Origin: Flavobacterium caeni
GTDB taxonomy: Bacteria; Bacteroidota; Bacteroidia; Flavobacteriales; Flavobacteriaceae
NCBI RefSeq assembly: GCF_900101895.1
Contig: NZ_FMVF01000003.1
Location: 1 to 64,000 of the forward strand
DNA: 64,000 nt
Reading direction: 5' to 3'
The notes below the pieces were generated by a model that searched no databases, was not told where the DNA came from, and saw only the letters and a list, made by a program, of their open reading frames with translations. The translations under genes were made by a program, and so were the position numbers. Shown here one piece after another: positions 14,912 through 24,033 of this stretch (its first letter is position 1; each line of letters starts with the position of its first letter).

Positions 14912-16009
14912 TTAATGCACGATGATTTTCTTGGTGGCCGTTTGGTTTTGCGCCGACAGCCTGACCAGGTAAAAGCCTTGCGGCAAATCTTCGAGCGTAT
15001 ACACGTTGCCCGAAGCTACCGGATGGCTTGCTTGTTTGACGATTTGTCCGTTGAGGTTCACCACTTCGATCGATTCAAGCGCCACCGCACTTTCGATGTT
15101 GACGCGGCCATTGGTGGCCGGGTTCGGGTACAGCACGATTCCTGCGGCAAGTTCAAAACTATCGGTAGACAGGAATACGTTCGGCCAGCGGTTTTCGGCC
15201 ACAGGTCCGCCCCAGATTACGGTAGCCAGGTACGGGTTGTCGATAAACGGGTTGCGGTTGCCTTGTCCGTAGTTGTTGTTGGCGTTACCCAAATAGGTAT
15301 TGCGTTGGTCTTCATAAGCCGTCACCGGATCTTCGGCGTTCCATTGCAGGAACAAATCGATCATGTTCGAATCGGTTGCGGTAGTCGTGCCTACACCGAC
15401 ATTTTTCGGGAGACAACGGTTGCCGTAACGCAAATACATGTACATCATCATACGCGCCACGTCGCCTTTCCATTCGTCGCCCGGATACCAGGTTTGTGAG
15501 GTCACGTCGTGCGAATTGCCCGATCCTGCCGCAAATTTCTCGCTCCCGCGGTCGCCGTTGCGTTGTACATCGGCGGCGCGAAGGTGGTGCGCATCGGCGC
15601 CCGGTCCGCTTTCGCCCAAATCAGGATTGCCCAAAGATTTGGCGTAGGTATGTTCGCGGTTCCATTGGCAGTTGCTACCTCCGCCGTCGCTTTCCTTGTT
15701 CCTTCTGCGGTGGTCGTTGTCGTCGGCAGAACCCGAAGGGCAAATGTTGTTGCTGAAACCGTACAACAACAATACATTGTTGTGCGATGCATCGGCTGGG
15801 TCAAGGTCTACGATACGGAGCGCTTCTTCGGCCTCGTTGTAGCTCAAGGTGTTGGTGTGCGTGTTGGTGATTTTGGTCGACAACGCACTTTTGAGTGCCA
15901 TCCCGGTTTGGGTCCAGTTGAACCCGTTGTAGTAAGGAGCTGGGGCGCCCGCTTGGGCAAAGGCCAGACCCGATAACATCAGGCCGGCGAAAGTGTAGAT
16001 TTTTCTCAT
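14912..16009 (-). CDS. Secreted endonuclease I-type nuclease with T9SS sorting tail (paralogue 1)
   Basis: A 365-residue extracellular nuclease of the EndA/endonuclease I family. The N-terminal signal peptide (MRKIYTFAGLMLSGLAFA) dictates the start at 16009. The core contains CQWNREHTYAKSLG with the His and Arg of the beta-beta-alpha metal site, then GPGADAHHLRAADVQRN and the WYPGDEWKGDVARMMMYM segment. The last 75 or so residues form a type A type IX secretion tail (LYPNPATNGRVNIES ... VVNLNGQIV ... LPQGFYLVRL), so the enzyme should cross the outer membrane. It lies downstream of a close relative (16130-17212) but has a separate terminator between them. Confidence 0.9.
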   Translation of the reverse strand: MRKIYTFAGLMLSGLAFAQAGAPAPYYNGFNWTQTGMALKSALSTKITNTHTNTLSYNEAEEALRIVDLDPADASHNNVLLLYGFSNNICPSGSADDNDHRRRNKESDGGGSNCQWNREHTYAKSLGNPDLGESGPGADAHHLRAADVQRNGDRGSEKFAAGSGNSHDVTSQTWYPGDEWKGDVARMMMYMYLRYGNRCLPKNVGVGTTTATDSNMIDLFLQWNAEDPVTAYEDQRNTYLGNANNNYGQGNRNPFIDNPYLATVIWGGPVAENRWPNVFLSTDSFELAAGIVLYPNPATNGRVNIESAVALESIEVVNLNGQIVKQASHPVASGNVYTLEDLPQGFYLVRLSAQNQTATKKIIVH

Positions 16010-16078
16010 GTTTCGAATTTCGGCTGACAAAGGTAGCGGGATTATTGGATTCTGCGCAAAATTTAACTATTTCGTAAT

Positions 16079-16110
16079 AAAAAAGCCTTCCGGGTTAGGG
16101 AAGGCTTGCT
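16079..16110 (-). terminator. Terminator between the two nuclease genes
   Basis: A 9-bp stem AAGCCTTCC/GGAAGGCTT with a 7-base loop, followed on the minus strand by a run of six T. It terminates the upstream nuclease transcript. Confidence 0.8.
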
Positions 16111-16129
16111 TATATTTTTGGCATCCAGC

Positions 16130-17212
16130 CTAGTAAATCTGTACTTTTTTGACCGTCGATTGACCGCCCGAAATGAGCCTGAGAAAATAAAACCCGCTCG
16201 GCAAATCCGTTAGGGTATACGTGCGGTCGATGGCCTGCGGATGGTCGATCGATCTGATCGTTTGTCCGCTCACGGCAATCAGTTCCACCTGATCCAAGGC
16301 GATACCACTTTCGATATGCAAGGTGCGGTCGTGTGTAGGGTTGGGATAAACCGTCGCCGAAGACAGGATTTCGAAAGCCTCGACTTGCAAAGGCGGCGAA
16401 CCCCAAATGGCCGTTACCCAAGCGTTGTTGTCTATGTACGGGTTGCGGTTTTCCTGACGCGCAAAGATCGCGTTGTTTCGGGCGATTTCACGCGCGCTTA
16501 CCGGATCCTGCGCGTTCCAGGTTAGTAAAATATTCTTGAACGGATTGGTAAAAACCTGCGTGCTCGTGCCGTTGAACATCACATAGCTGTAGCCCGATAC
16601 CACGTTTTCATACCGCGTCGCGAAATAGAGCAGCATACGTGCGATGTCGCCTTTGAATTCGTCGATTGGTTCGAAAACGGTTCCCGTATAGCCCGCAGAA
16701 TAACCCGAATTCAGATTCGAACCTCTTTTGGTGCCGTTACTTCCCGTAAAATTGGCCACATTGACCTTCCCGAACGGCAAATCGCCGCGCACGGCATTGA
16801 CGTGTTTGTCCGAAGGCACGACAAAATGTGCATCTGAATACATGGGCGTCGCCGCATTGAACACCGACTGCGGAACCAAGTGCTCGCGGTTGTAACGCTG
16901 ACATTCGATCGTACCGAGTGTACCGTCGTCCTGGTTTACCCCATAGGTGAATTCACACTCGGGACCGTTTGGGTTTTCGGTATACATGTCGAGCATTGTC
17001 CCGTTGTTTTCGTAATAGAAATCCTTGTCGGACGTCGTATAGGTCACATACAATCCCGCATAGCCGCGGTCGTCATGGCCTTTGATGATGTTGTACAACT
17101 GGGTCTTGAGCACGTAGCCGGTACCCGTTGCCGAGTTGTAGTAGCCCGCCGGTGGCTGCGCGAAAACGCCAAGGCTGAGCATGAGGATCACAATGGAGTA
17201 TATTTTTTTCAT
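16130..17212 (-). CDS. Secreted endonuclease I-type nuclease with T9SS sorting tail (paralogue 2)
   Basis: A 360-residue paralogue of the preceding nuclease with the same layout. The signal peptide MKKIYSIVILMLSLGVFAQ sets the start at 17212; a longer frame to 17302 would overlap the methyltransferase gene. The core holds QRYNREHLVPQSVF (catalytic His), a SDAHFVVPSDKHVNAVRG block and FKGDIARMLLYFATRY. The C-terminal sorting tail is VYPNPTHDRTLHIES ... LIAVSGQTI ... LPSGFYFLRL. Sequence divergence from paralogue 1 is large, so the duplication is old. It starts 10 bases after the RsmB-type gene and may be cotranscribed with it. Confidence 0.9.
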   Translation of the reverse strand: MKKIYSIVILMLSLGVFAQPPAGYYNSATGTGYVLKTQLYNIIKGHDDRGYAGLYVTYTTSDKDFYYENNGTMLDMYTENPNGPECEFTYGVNQDDGTLGTIECQRYNREHLVPQSVFNAATPMYSDAHFVVPSDKHVNAVRGDLPFGKVNVANFTGSNGTKRGSNLNSGYSAGYTGTVFEPIDEFKGDIARMLLYFATRYENVVSGYSYVMFNGTSTQVFTNPFKNILLTWNAQDPVSAREIARNNAIFARQENRNPYIDNNAWVTAIWGSPPLQVEAFEILSSATVYPNPTHDRTLHIESGIALDQVELIAVSGQTIRSIDHPQAIDRTYTLTDLPSGFYFLRLISGGQSTVKKVQIY

Positions 17213-17222
17213 CACGGTAGCG

Positions 17223-18437
17223 TTAAGATTTTCGTTCGAGCTGCGCCATGTAAAATCCGTCAAAGCCGGACTCCGAGGCAAGCAGCTTGGTTTCTTTGAC
17301 AAAGGTAAAGTTTTTCCCCGCTTCGGTGGTTAAGAAACGTTGAATTTGTTCCTGATTTTCAGACGGCAACACCGAACAAGTGGCATACACGAGCTTGCCG
17401 CCGGGTTTGACGATCTTCGAGTAGCTTTCGAGCACTTCGGCCTGTACTTTTCTAATGTTGTCGATGAATTCGGGTTGGAGCTTCCATTTCGAATCGGGAT
17501 TGCGTTTGAGCACGCCCAGCCCGCTACACGGCGCATCGATGAGCACGCGATCGGCTTTTTCGTGCAATTTCTTGATTACCTTGGTCGAATCGATGATGCG
17601 GTATTCGATGTTGAACGCGGCATTGCGTTTGGCGCGCAACTTCAATTGCTTGAGTTTGCTTTCGTACAAATCCATCGCAATGAGCTGGCCTTTGTTTTCC
17701 ATCAGCGAGGCGATGTGCAAGGTCTTGCCGCCCGCACCCGCACACGTATCCACCACGCGCATGCCGGGCTTGACGTCGAGATAGGTCGCCACGAGTTGCG
17801 AGTTGGCATCCTGCACCTCAAAAAGTCCTTGTTTGAAAGCATCGGTCAGGAATACGTTGGCGCGTTCCTTGAGCACGAGCGCATCGGGTTGTTCCTTTAG
17901 AAATTCGGTTTCGATGTTCTGGTCCATCAAAATGGCGCGCAGTTTTTCCCTGGTCGTTTTGAGCGTATTGACGCGTAACACGACTTTGGCGGGCTGGTTT
18001 TGTGCGGCAATTTCGGTGGCCCATACTTTTTCGCCCAATTCCTTCACGCCCAGTTCGTCCATCCAATCGGGGATCGACTCCTTGACCGCACGGATCTTGC
18101 TCAGTTCGTCGAAACGTCCTTTGATCTTGCGCTCTGGCGTGCCTTCAAGCTGACGCCAATCGGGAATAGGGTAGCCGCGCAAAACGGCCCAAACGGCAAA
18201 CATGCGCCACAAATCGTCGCGGTCGTACGGTTCCTTGACGCTGGCGATTTCGGCGTACAGCCTTTTCCAGCGCACGATTTCATAGATCGTTTCGGCTACG
18301 AATTTGCGATCGGCGCTGCCCCAACGCTTGTCTTTCTTGAGCGCGCGCGCCACGACTTTGTCGGCATATTCGCCTTCGTTAAAAATAGCATGCAGGGAAT
18401 CTATGGTGGTGTAAACCAGGTTGCGGTGTAATCTCAT
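17223..18437 (-). CDS. RsmB/F-type rRNA (cytosine-5) methyltransferase
   Basis: A 404-residue SAM-dependent RNA m5C methyltransferase. The N-terminal half holds a NusB-like helical region (TIDSLHAIFNEGEYADKVVARALK). The C-terminal half holds the Rossmann domain with SAM motif VVDTCAGAGGKTLHIASLM, the first catalytic-region DAPCSGLGVLKRNPD and the second cysteine motif VYATCSVLPSENQEQI. The start at 18437 (MRLHRNLVYT) is chosen over the ATG 9 bases upstream because homologues typically begin near MRLHRN; both are possible. Substrate is most likely 16S rRNA. Confidence 0.88.
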   Translation of the reverse strand: MRLHRNLVYTTIDSLHAIFNEGEYADKVVARALKKDKRWGSADRKFVAETIYEIVRWKRLYAEIASVKEPYDRDDLWRMFAVWAVLRGYPIPDWRQLEGTPERKIKGRFDELSKIRAVKESIPDWMDELGVKELGEKVWATEIAAQNQPAKVVLRVNTLKTTREKLRAILMDQNIETEFLKEQPDALVLKERANVFLTDAFKQGLFEVQDANSQLVATYLDVKPGMRVVDTCAGAGGKTLHIASLMENKGQLIAMDLYESKLKQLKLRAKRNAAFNIEYRIIDSTKVIKKLHEKADRVLIDAPCSGLGVLKRNPDSKWKLQPEFIDNIRKVQAEVLESYSKIVKPGGKLVYATCSVLPSENQEQIQRFLTTEAGKNFTFVKETKLLASESGFDGFYMAQLERKS

Positions 18438-18502
18438 TGTTGTCAATTATGCGGCAAAGGTATGATTTAATGCGCAAAGTTTTGCGTTTCGGTTTGTCAT
18501 AA

Positions 18503-18528
18503 AAAAACACCGCCGCGGCAGTGTTTGT
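18503..18528 (-). terminator. Terminator of kup
   Basis: A hairpin AAACACCGCC/GGCAGTGTTT with a 2-base apical gap and one mismatch, followed on the minus strand by seven T. Confidence 0.75.
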
Positions 18529-18533
18529 GATTT

Positions 18534-20492
18534 TTAGTCGATGCGTGTAAGCCCAATTTTTTCGGGTGGATGCAGTACCATCGGGAACTTTTCGATCTTG
18601 ACCGACGACGAGTCGAGCCCGAATGCCTTTTCCTCGGACAAACTCAATTTTTTGATCATGAAGTAGGTGTTCATGATGATTTTCTCGTCCCATCGCATGT
18701 CGCTGTCGTTCGAGAGGAATTTTTCCGACAATACGAATTTGAAATCGCCTATGATGTTGTTTTTCGAAAGCGATTCGTAGCGGCTCGTCACGTCGACCTC
18801 GCCATTTTTTACCATGTCGCGCAACACTTCCTTGAACATCAAATTGATTTTGGTCGGTTCGCGGAACCCAAGGTTGAAATCGATACGGAACAGGTCGTCC
18901 TTGATGATTTCGGTTACGCGGTACTCCGTCTTATAAGGCTCGCTGAGGATGTTCACATGCACAAACCAGTAAATGTCGGCGCGTTTCGGACGTTTTTGCA
19001 GTATCGAAACCATGACTTTTTCTTCGATTTCGTCGGCGCGGTTCGCATTGGTCATGTATACTAGGTGTGTGGCGTATTTGGGGATCGACAAATCGACGCT
19101 GAGCTCGGCCAATACCTTTTTGTAATCGTCGATTTTGACCATCTTGGTGTAGCTCTTGCTGATTTTCTTGGCGCGGAACCAGGTTGCCATCAGAATGATC
19201 AATACCGATGTGATGGCAATCGTAAAGTTGCCGCCGTCGTGGAATTTCTTCATGTTGGCCACCAGGAAGCAAATTTCAATCACCGCATAAATCAAGATGA
19301 TGGCGGTAATGAGCATCCAATTGACGCGCTTGATGATGAAGTAATAGTTGAGCAACGATGTGGTCATGATCATACACAAGATGATGGCCAACCCATAGGC
19401 GGCTTCCATACGCGCCGATACCTGGAAATACAAAACCACGAGCGTACAACCCAAAAACAACAGCCAGTTGATCGACGGGATGTACAGTTGTCCCTTGAGT
19501 TCGGTCGGGTACTTGATTTTGACCTTAGGCCAGAAGTTGAGTCGCATCGCCTCATTGATCATCGTAAACGAACCGCTGATGACGGCCTGCGACGCAATGA
19601 CCGCCGCCGTGGTTGCAATCACGATACCGAACGGATAAAACCATTTGGCCATGATCAAATAGAACGGGTTTCCGAACTCGCCGCCCAGGCTCATCAAGGT
19701 TTCGCCTTCGTGCATGATCAAGTAGGCCGCTTGTCCAAAATAGTTCAGAATCAAAGTCGATTTGACAAAGATCCAACTGATACGGATGTTCTTGCGTCCG
19801 CAATGCCCCATGTCGGAGTACAACGCTTCGGCGCCCGTCGTACAAAGGAAAACTGCGCCGAGCACGAAAAATCCCTCGGGATGGATCGACAGCAAATGAT
19901 AAGCATAGTAGGGGTTGATGGCCTTGAAAACCTCGGGATGGTCGACTATCTGCAGCACGCCCAAAATGCCGAGCATGCTGAACCATATGAGCATCATCGG
20001 AGCAAAAAACTTACCAACCAGTTTGGTCCCGAATTGTTGGATATAGAACAAAGCGAACAAAATTCCGATAACGATCGGCACGGTATTGAGTTCGGGATAA
20101 AACGATCGGAGCCCTTCTACGGCAGATGAAACCGAAATAGGAGGCGTGATGATGCCGTCGGCCAACAACGCACTGCCGCCAATGACGGCCGGAACAATCA
20201 GCCACCGCACTTTCGTTCGTTTGACCAACGCGTACAATGCAAAAATGCCCCCCTCGCCGTGGTTGTCTGCACTCAAGGTGACCAATACGTATTTGACGGT
20301 AGTTTGCAGTGTGAGCGTCCAAAGGATACAGGAAACGCCACCGAGTACGATGTCGGCGTCAATTGGGTGTGCACCCACAATCGCCTTCATTACATAGAGC
20401 GGAGAAGTACCGATGTCACCGTAAATAATCCCCAAGGTAATCAACAATCCCGCAAAGGTCAATTTACTGTGTAAACCGCGATGTGCACTCAT
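18534..20492 (-). CDS. kup: Kup-family potassium uptake transporter
   Basis: A 652-residue membrane protein of the KUP/HAK/KT family, importing K+ with H+. The N-terminal signature GDIGTSPLYVMKAIVG is intact, and twelve hydrophobic segments span about 15-440. The C-terminal 200 residues form the soluble domain typical of the family. The conserved acidic and Gly/Thr-rich helices (ALVKRTKVRWLIVPAVIGGSALLADGIITPP) are present. It is monocistronic, with its own terminator and an upstream terminator from the neighbouring gene. Confidence 0.95.
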   Translation of the reverse strand: MSAHRGLHSKLTFAGLLITLGIIYGDIGTSPLYVMKAIVGAHPIDADIVLGGVSCILWTLTLQTTVKYVLVTLSADNHGEGGIFALYALVKRTKVRWLIVPAVIGGSALLADGIITPPISVSSAVEGLRSFYPELNTVPIVIGILFALFYIQQFGTKLVGKFFAPMMLIWFSMLGILGVLQIVDHPEVFKAINPYYAYHLLSIHPEGFFVLGAVFLCTTGAEALYSDMGHCGRKNIRISWIFVKSTLILNYFGQAAYLIMHEGETLMSLGGEFGNPFYLIMAKWFYPFGIVIATTAAVIASQAVISGSFTMINEAMRLNFWPKVKIKYPTELKGQLYIPSINWLLFLGCTLVVLYFQVSARMEAAYGLAIILCMIMTTSLLNYYFIIKRVNWMLITAIILIYAVIEICFLVANMKKFHDGGNFTIAITSVLIILMATWFRAKKISKSYTKMVKIDDYKKVLAELSVDLSIPKYATHLVYMTNANRADEIEEKVMVSILQKRPKRADIYWFVHVNILSEPYKTEYRVTEIIKDDLFRIDFNLGFREPTKINLMFKEVLRDMVKNGEVDVTSRYESLSKNNIIGDFKFVLSEKFLSNDSDMRWDEKIIMNTYFMIKKLSLSEEKAFGLDSSSVKIEKFPMVLHPPEKIGLTRID

Positions 20493-20578
20493 AGTAATGT
20501 GTTAAAGAAAATACAAAGTTATGATTATTAATACGGAATCTCCCAAACATCGACGTGTTTTTTGTACCGTGAGGCATA

Positions 20579-20608
20579 AAAAAAGCACCATCGGTGTGGT
20601 GCTTTTTA
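20579..20608 (-). terminator. Terminator of the secreted low-complexity protein gene
   Basis: A 10-bp stem AAAAGCACCA/TGGTGCTTTT with a 6-base loop. On the minus strand it is followed by a T-run. Confidence 0.8.
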
Positions 20609-20624
20609 ACGCTTGGTGAACCGT

Positions 20625-21947
20625 TTATCGGCGTGAATCGCTGTTGCGCTCAGAACGTGCGGCGCCTTGGCTGGCCCTGTTTTCGCCACGACTTGCGCGT
20701 TGGCTTTCCATGCTGGGCGCTTGGCTACGCGTGGCCGATTCCATACGTTGCGGACGCGGTGCAGACTCGATGCGTTGGCTGCGCGTTGGTGCGCTCTCAG
20801 TTCTTGTGGGTCTTGGTGTCGACATGGCGCGTGTACTCGTGTTTTCCCTTGGCGTCGATGATTGGGACCTTACGGCTTGGTTGTCGCGTGTACGGGTAGA
20901 CGAAGCCGCGTCGAATGTCCGGGTGTTTTCCCTTGGCGTCGATGTTGCACGGGTCGATTGGTTGTCACGGGTTCGCGTGGCTTGGTCGAACGTTCTTGTG
21001 TTGCTTTCGCGCGGCGTGTTGCGCACGCTGGTGCTTTGGTAGTCCCGTGTGCGGGTCGCGCCGTTCGCACGTGGCGTGGTTTCGGTTCGGGTATTCGAGC
21101 GTACCGCGCCATTGTTCCGAACGCCGGCTTCGGTGCGTACGCTATTCCGTACGGCTGAATTTCTGGTGTTACTGGCCATCAACCCGTTCTTGACACTCAA
21201 ATCGCGGGTGTTTCGGCGTTGGTCGAGTTCGTAGCGGTTGGCCACGTTGTCATGGCGTTTCTGAAACGAACGGCTCGGGTACTGGCGCGCATAGCCGTCT
21301 GAACGTCGGGTGCTATACATGGCCACGGCACGGTCACTTCGGCGGACGTTCACATAGTTGTAATGGTGGTGTACGTTGATGTGTACGTGTACGTTGCGTC
21401 TGTATCGGAACACCGGATAAGGATGCCATGCATAAAAGTAGCGCGGATAGTATCCCCAATACCATGTTGAGCAATACGGACGGTAGTTGCCTACCCAAAA
21501 CGTCGTGAAAATCACCGGACGGTGCACATAGACCGGCTCGTAAATGTAGTTCGGACCATACATGTACACGTCGCCAACTACTTGTACCTGTACATTGTTG
21601 TTGGCATCGCGCTCGACTTCGATGGTGGCCACGTCCTGATAAACGTCGCGTGCGAGTACCGATTGCACGATAATCAAGTGCGTACCGCGGTCCACCGATT
21701 CAATGACGCGCAGGTAATCCACTTGGTTGTCGTTGTTCAAATCAAGGTTTGAGATTTGCAGATCGGGGTCGTTGAGTTTGCGCTCGAAATCTTCGAGGTT
21801 GTCGGCATCGCCAAATATAGAGGCTACAGCACGCAAATCGAGGTTGTCGCTTATTTCGCTGCTTGTGGCATTGACGGTAGTGATGTCCTGCGCGACAGCG
21901 GCGGTTGCGAGCAGCGAAGCCATCAGGGTAGAGAAGATCGTTTTCAT
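20625..21947 (-). CDS. Secreted protein with basic low-complexity C-terminal half
   Basis: A 440-residue exported protein of unknown function. A signal peptide (about 1-19) precedes a folded domain (about 20-140) with an EF-hand-like stretch DLNNDNQVDYLRV and strands (HLIIVQSVLARD). A Tyr/Trp/His-rich segment follows (about 135-195: YRPYCSTWYWGYYPRYFYAW, then HVHINVHHHYNYV). The last 220 residues are rich in Arg, Thr, Ser, Asn and Gln, with repeated NTRT, TRTRDNQ and STPREN motifs. They are strongly basic and predicted disordered. Similar proteins occur in flavobacteria without an assigned role. Binding of polyanions such as DNA or polysaccharide outside the cell is a guess from charge. Confidence 0.8.
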   Translation of the reverse strand: MKTIFSTLMASLLATAAVAQDITTVNATSSEISDNLDLRAVASIFGDADNLEDFERKLNDPDLQISNLDLNNDNQVDYLRVIESVDRGTHLIIVQSVLARDVYQDVATIEVERDANNNVQVQVVGDVYMYGPNYIYEPVYVHRPVIFTTFWVGNYRPYCSTWYWGYYPRYFYAWHPYPVFRYRRNVHVHINVHHHYNYVNVRRSDRAVAMYSTRRSDGYARQYPSRSFQKRHDNVANRYELDQRRNTRDLSVKNGLMASNTRNSAVRNSVRTEAGVRNNGAVRSNTRTETTPRANGATRTRDYQSTSVRNTPRESNTRTFDQATRTRDNQSTRATSTPRENTRTFDAASSTRTRDNQAVRSQSSTPRENTSTRAMSTPRPTRTESAPTRSQRIESAPRPQRMESATRSQAPSMESQRASRGENRASQGAARSERNSDSRR

Positions 21948-22087
21948 AACTTAAGATTTAAATTTGTAATTGGTTGGCGGTTGCCAGGCGTTTTCCAATT
22001 ACTGTGCCAACGGAATATTATTTCAGCAAGGCCAAGCCGATGCAGACGGTTAATATTGTATCTTAGCCCTTGAAAAACAAGCATTTT

Positions 22088-23116
22088 ATGAAAAAAAGTA
22101 CTTTGTGGTTGTCGTGTTTTTTAACTTTTTTTTCAGTTTTTGCGCATGCACAAACGATACATATCGATACGTTGCTTGAAGATAAAATCAGCATCCGTGC
22201 CATTGCCATAGATGGCAAATCGGTATGGTATGGTGCCGATAAGGGCAGATTTGGAAAAATCGATTTTGAGAAACGCACGCGTGACAAAAGGCAGGTGTTC
22301 CTCGATACGATGAAAATCGAATTCCGCAACATCGCGCAAACAAGCAAAGCCGTATTCGTGTTGAAAATCGGCAACCCCGCCTTGCTTTACAAGATCGACA
22401 AAAGCACGATGGCCGAAACATTGGTCTACAGCGAACAACATCCCAATGTGTTCTACGACAGTATGCAATTCTGGGACGACCTCGAGGGTATGGCCATGGG
22501 CGATCCCATCGATGGTTGTTTCTCAATATTGACCACCCGGGACGGCGGCAACACCTGGCAAAAAAAATCGTGCAAGGATTTGCCCGTATTGGCCCAAGGC
22601 GAGGCGGCATTTGCGGCGAGCAACACCAATCTGGTTGTCAACGGAAATCAAGCCTGGATGGTATCGGGCGGCAAAAAGGCGCGCGTGTTCCATTCTCCCG
22701 ACCGCGGAAAGACGTGGTCGACTGCCGAGACGCCCATCGAACAAGGTCAGGCCATGACGGGCATTTATACTGCCGATTTTTACGACGAAAAGCGCGGCGT
22801 AGTCGCGGGCGGCAACTACGACCAACAGCAACAAAACACGCAGAACAAAGCCATGACCCGTGACGGCGGCAAGACGTGGCAACTTGTGGCCAACGGCGCT
22901 GGGTTCGGTTATGCATCGTGTATCCAGTATGTGCCCGATTCAAAGGGCATGAAGTTGGTTTGCGTGGGCGGAACCGGCGTGTATTTTTCGGACGATGCAG
23001 GGCAAACCTGGAAACAGCTTTCGACCGATCGGGATTTTTATACGCTTCGTTTTATCGACGGCTGTACGGCCATCGCGGCAGGTAAGAACAAATTGGTTCG
23101 GCTTACCTTCAAATAA
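22088..23116 (+). CDS. Secreted YCF48/BNR-repeat beta-propeller protein
   Basis: A 342-residue exported protein with a signal peptide (MKKSTLWLSCFLTFFSVFAHAQ); the start at 22088 is chosen because the track's earlier ATG adds a short non-signal extension. The mature part carries repeated Asp-box motifs (TRDGGNTWQKK, SPDRGKTWST, TRDGGKTWQL, SDDAGQTWKQL) spaced as in BNR/sialidase-type or YCF48-like propellers. Proteins annotated oxidoreductase in flavobacteria look like this, but no catalytic site is visible. It is divergent from the low-complexity secreted protein. Confidence 0.85.
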   Translation: MKKSTLWLSCFLTFFSVFAHAQTIHIDTLLEDKISIRAIAIDGKSVWYGADKGRFGKIDFEKRTRDKRQVFLDTMKIEFRNIAQTSKAVFVLKIGNPALLYKIDKSTMAETLVYSEQHPNVFYDSMQFWDDLEGMAMGDPIDGCFSILTTRDGGNTWQKKSCKDLPVLAQGEAAFAASNTNLVVNGNQAWMVSGGKKARVFHSPDRGKTWSTAETPIEQGQAMTGIYTADFYDEKRGVVAGGNYDQQQQNTQNKAMTRDGGKTWQLVANGAGFGYASCIQYVPDSKGMKLVCVGGTGVYFSDDAGQTWKQLSTDRDFYTLRFIDGCTAIAAGKNKLVRLTFK

Positions 23117-23164
23117 AAAAACCGCCCCTTGCGGTGACGGCTTCATTAACTAACTAAGTAAGCA

Positions 23165-23614
23165 TTATTTTTTGAACTTTTCGCGGTATTGCCTGAGCAA
23201 TTTGCGGTTAAAGTCTTCCTCTGCCTTTTTGAGTTTGAGGATTTTCACGGCGGGTAAGATGCCCTTGAGATTCGCCACAAACTTCTTTTGGTTTTGGTAC
23301 ATTTCGTCTTCGGTGCTTTCCATTTGACTCAGGAACGATGCGGCTTCTTTTTCGGACATCTTGTCGATCGTGGCTTCGTCCAACCGTTTGAGGAACGACC
23401 GCATTTTATCCTGACGCAGCTCGGTTTGTTTGGCTTCGAATGCATTGAACACCGGCCAGAATTTTTCGGCTTCGGTAGGCGTAAGCTTGAGTTCCTCGGT
23501 GATGAACGCTACCTTAAGCGCCTTGATTTGTTCGCGTTTTTCGCCAAAACGCCCGCCTTGGGCGATGGCCGAAAAGCCAAACAAAAGGATAGGGAGTAGA
23601 TAAGTTAATCGCAT
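23165..23614 (-). CDS. Spy/CpxP-like periplasmic protein, last gene of an ECF sigma operon
   Basis: A 149-residue exported, highly charged helical protein. Signal peptide MRLTYLLPILLFGFSAIAQ sets the start at 23614; the long upstream frame belongs to the overlapping gene. The motif LKLTPTEAEKFWPVFNAFEAKQTELRQ resembles the LTxxQ helices of Spy/CpxP-type periplasmic chaperones and sensors. It starts 2 bases after the stop of the anti-sigma-like gene, and the operon order is sigma, membrane protein, this protein. By analogy with CnrX/RseB-type arrangements it may sense envelope conditions and control the sigma factor; that is inference. Confidence 0.8.
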   Translation of the reverse strand: MRLTYLLPILLFGFSAIAQGGRFGEKREQIKALKVAFITEELKLTPTEAEKFWPVFNAFEAKQTELRQDKMRSFLKRLDEATIDKMSEKEAASFLSQMESTEDEMYQNQKKFVANLKGILPAVKILKLKKAEEDFNRKLLRQYREKFKK

Positions 23615-23616
23615 GG

Positions 23617-24003
23617 TCAGTATATTAGGTTTTCGATGTTTGTATGGGATAGGGTTTCTTCGAGGACTTCCTGGTCGAACTGGTGTTCGGCTTGCAGTTG
23701 ATCGAGGTCTTCGGTTTCGAGCAATTCGACGAGCAAATCTTGTGTCAGCGGTTGTGCAGCCAGATAATTCTCTATGGCGACCGATGTCGAGACCGTAGGC
23801 GTGGCAACCGCATTGAAATAGGTGATGCCTAAACCAACAACCACCGCGGCTGCGGTAGCATAGAACCACGGTTTTCTGTACAGCGGAATGACTTTTGGTT
23901 TGGCTATTTTGGTACTGACTTGTTGTTGAAACGCGTCAAAATACCCCTCGGGAATCCTGAATCCTGGATCGATTTGATGTTCGTCTAGCTTAAATGGTTT
24001 CAT
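23617..24003 (-). CDS. Single-pass membrane protein, probable anti-sigma factor
   Basis: A 128-residue protein with a cytoplasmic N terminus (about 1-44), one membrane helix (WFYATAAAVVVGLGITYF) and a periplasmic acidic tail. It lies between an ECF sigma gene and a Spy-like gene, the usual position of an anti-sigma factor. The N-terminal MKPFKLDEHQIDPGFRIPEGYFDAF motif (IPEGYF) is common in Bacteroidota proteins in this location. No zinc-binding anti-sigma motif (HxxxCxxC) is present, so the assignment rests on position and topology. Confidence 0.7.
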   Translation of the reverse strand: MKPFKLDEHQIDPGFRIPEGYFDAFQQQVSTKIAKPKVIPLYRKPWFYATAAAVVVGLGITYFNAVATPTVSTSVAIENYLAAQPLTQDLLVELLETEDLDQLQAEHQFDQEVLEETLSHTNIENLIY

Positions 24004-24033
24004 GGCCGTTGGACGTTTTGGTTTACAAAGGGT

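Noticed and set aside
23117..23164. Terminator between the BNR and Spy-like genes
   Set aside because: The stem has several mismatches and no clean T-run, so it was not listed.
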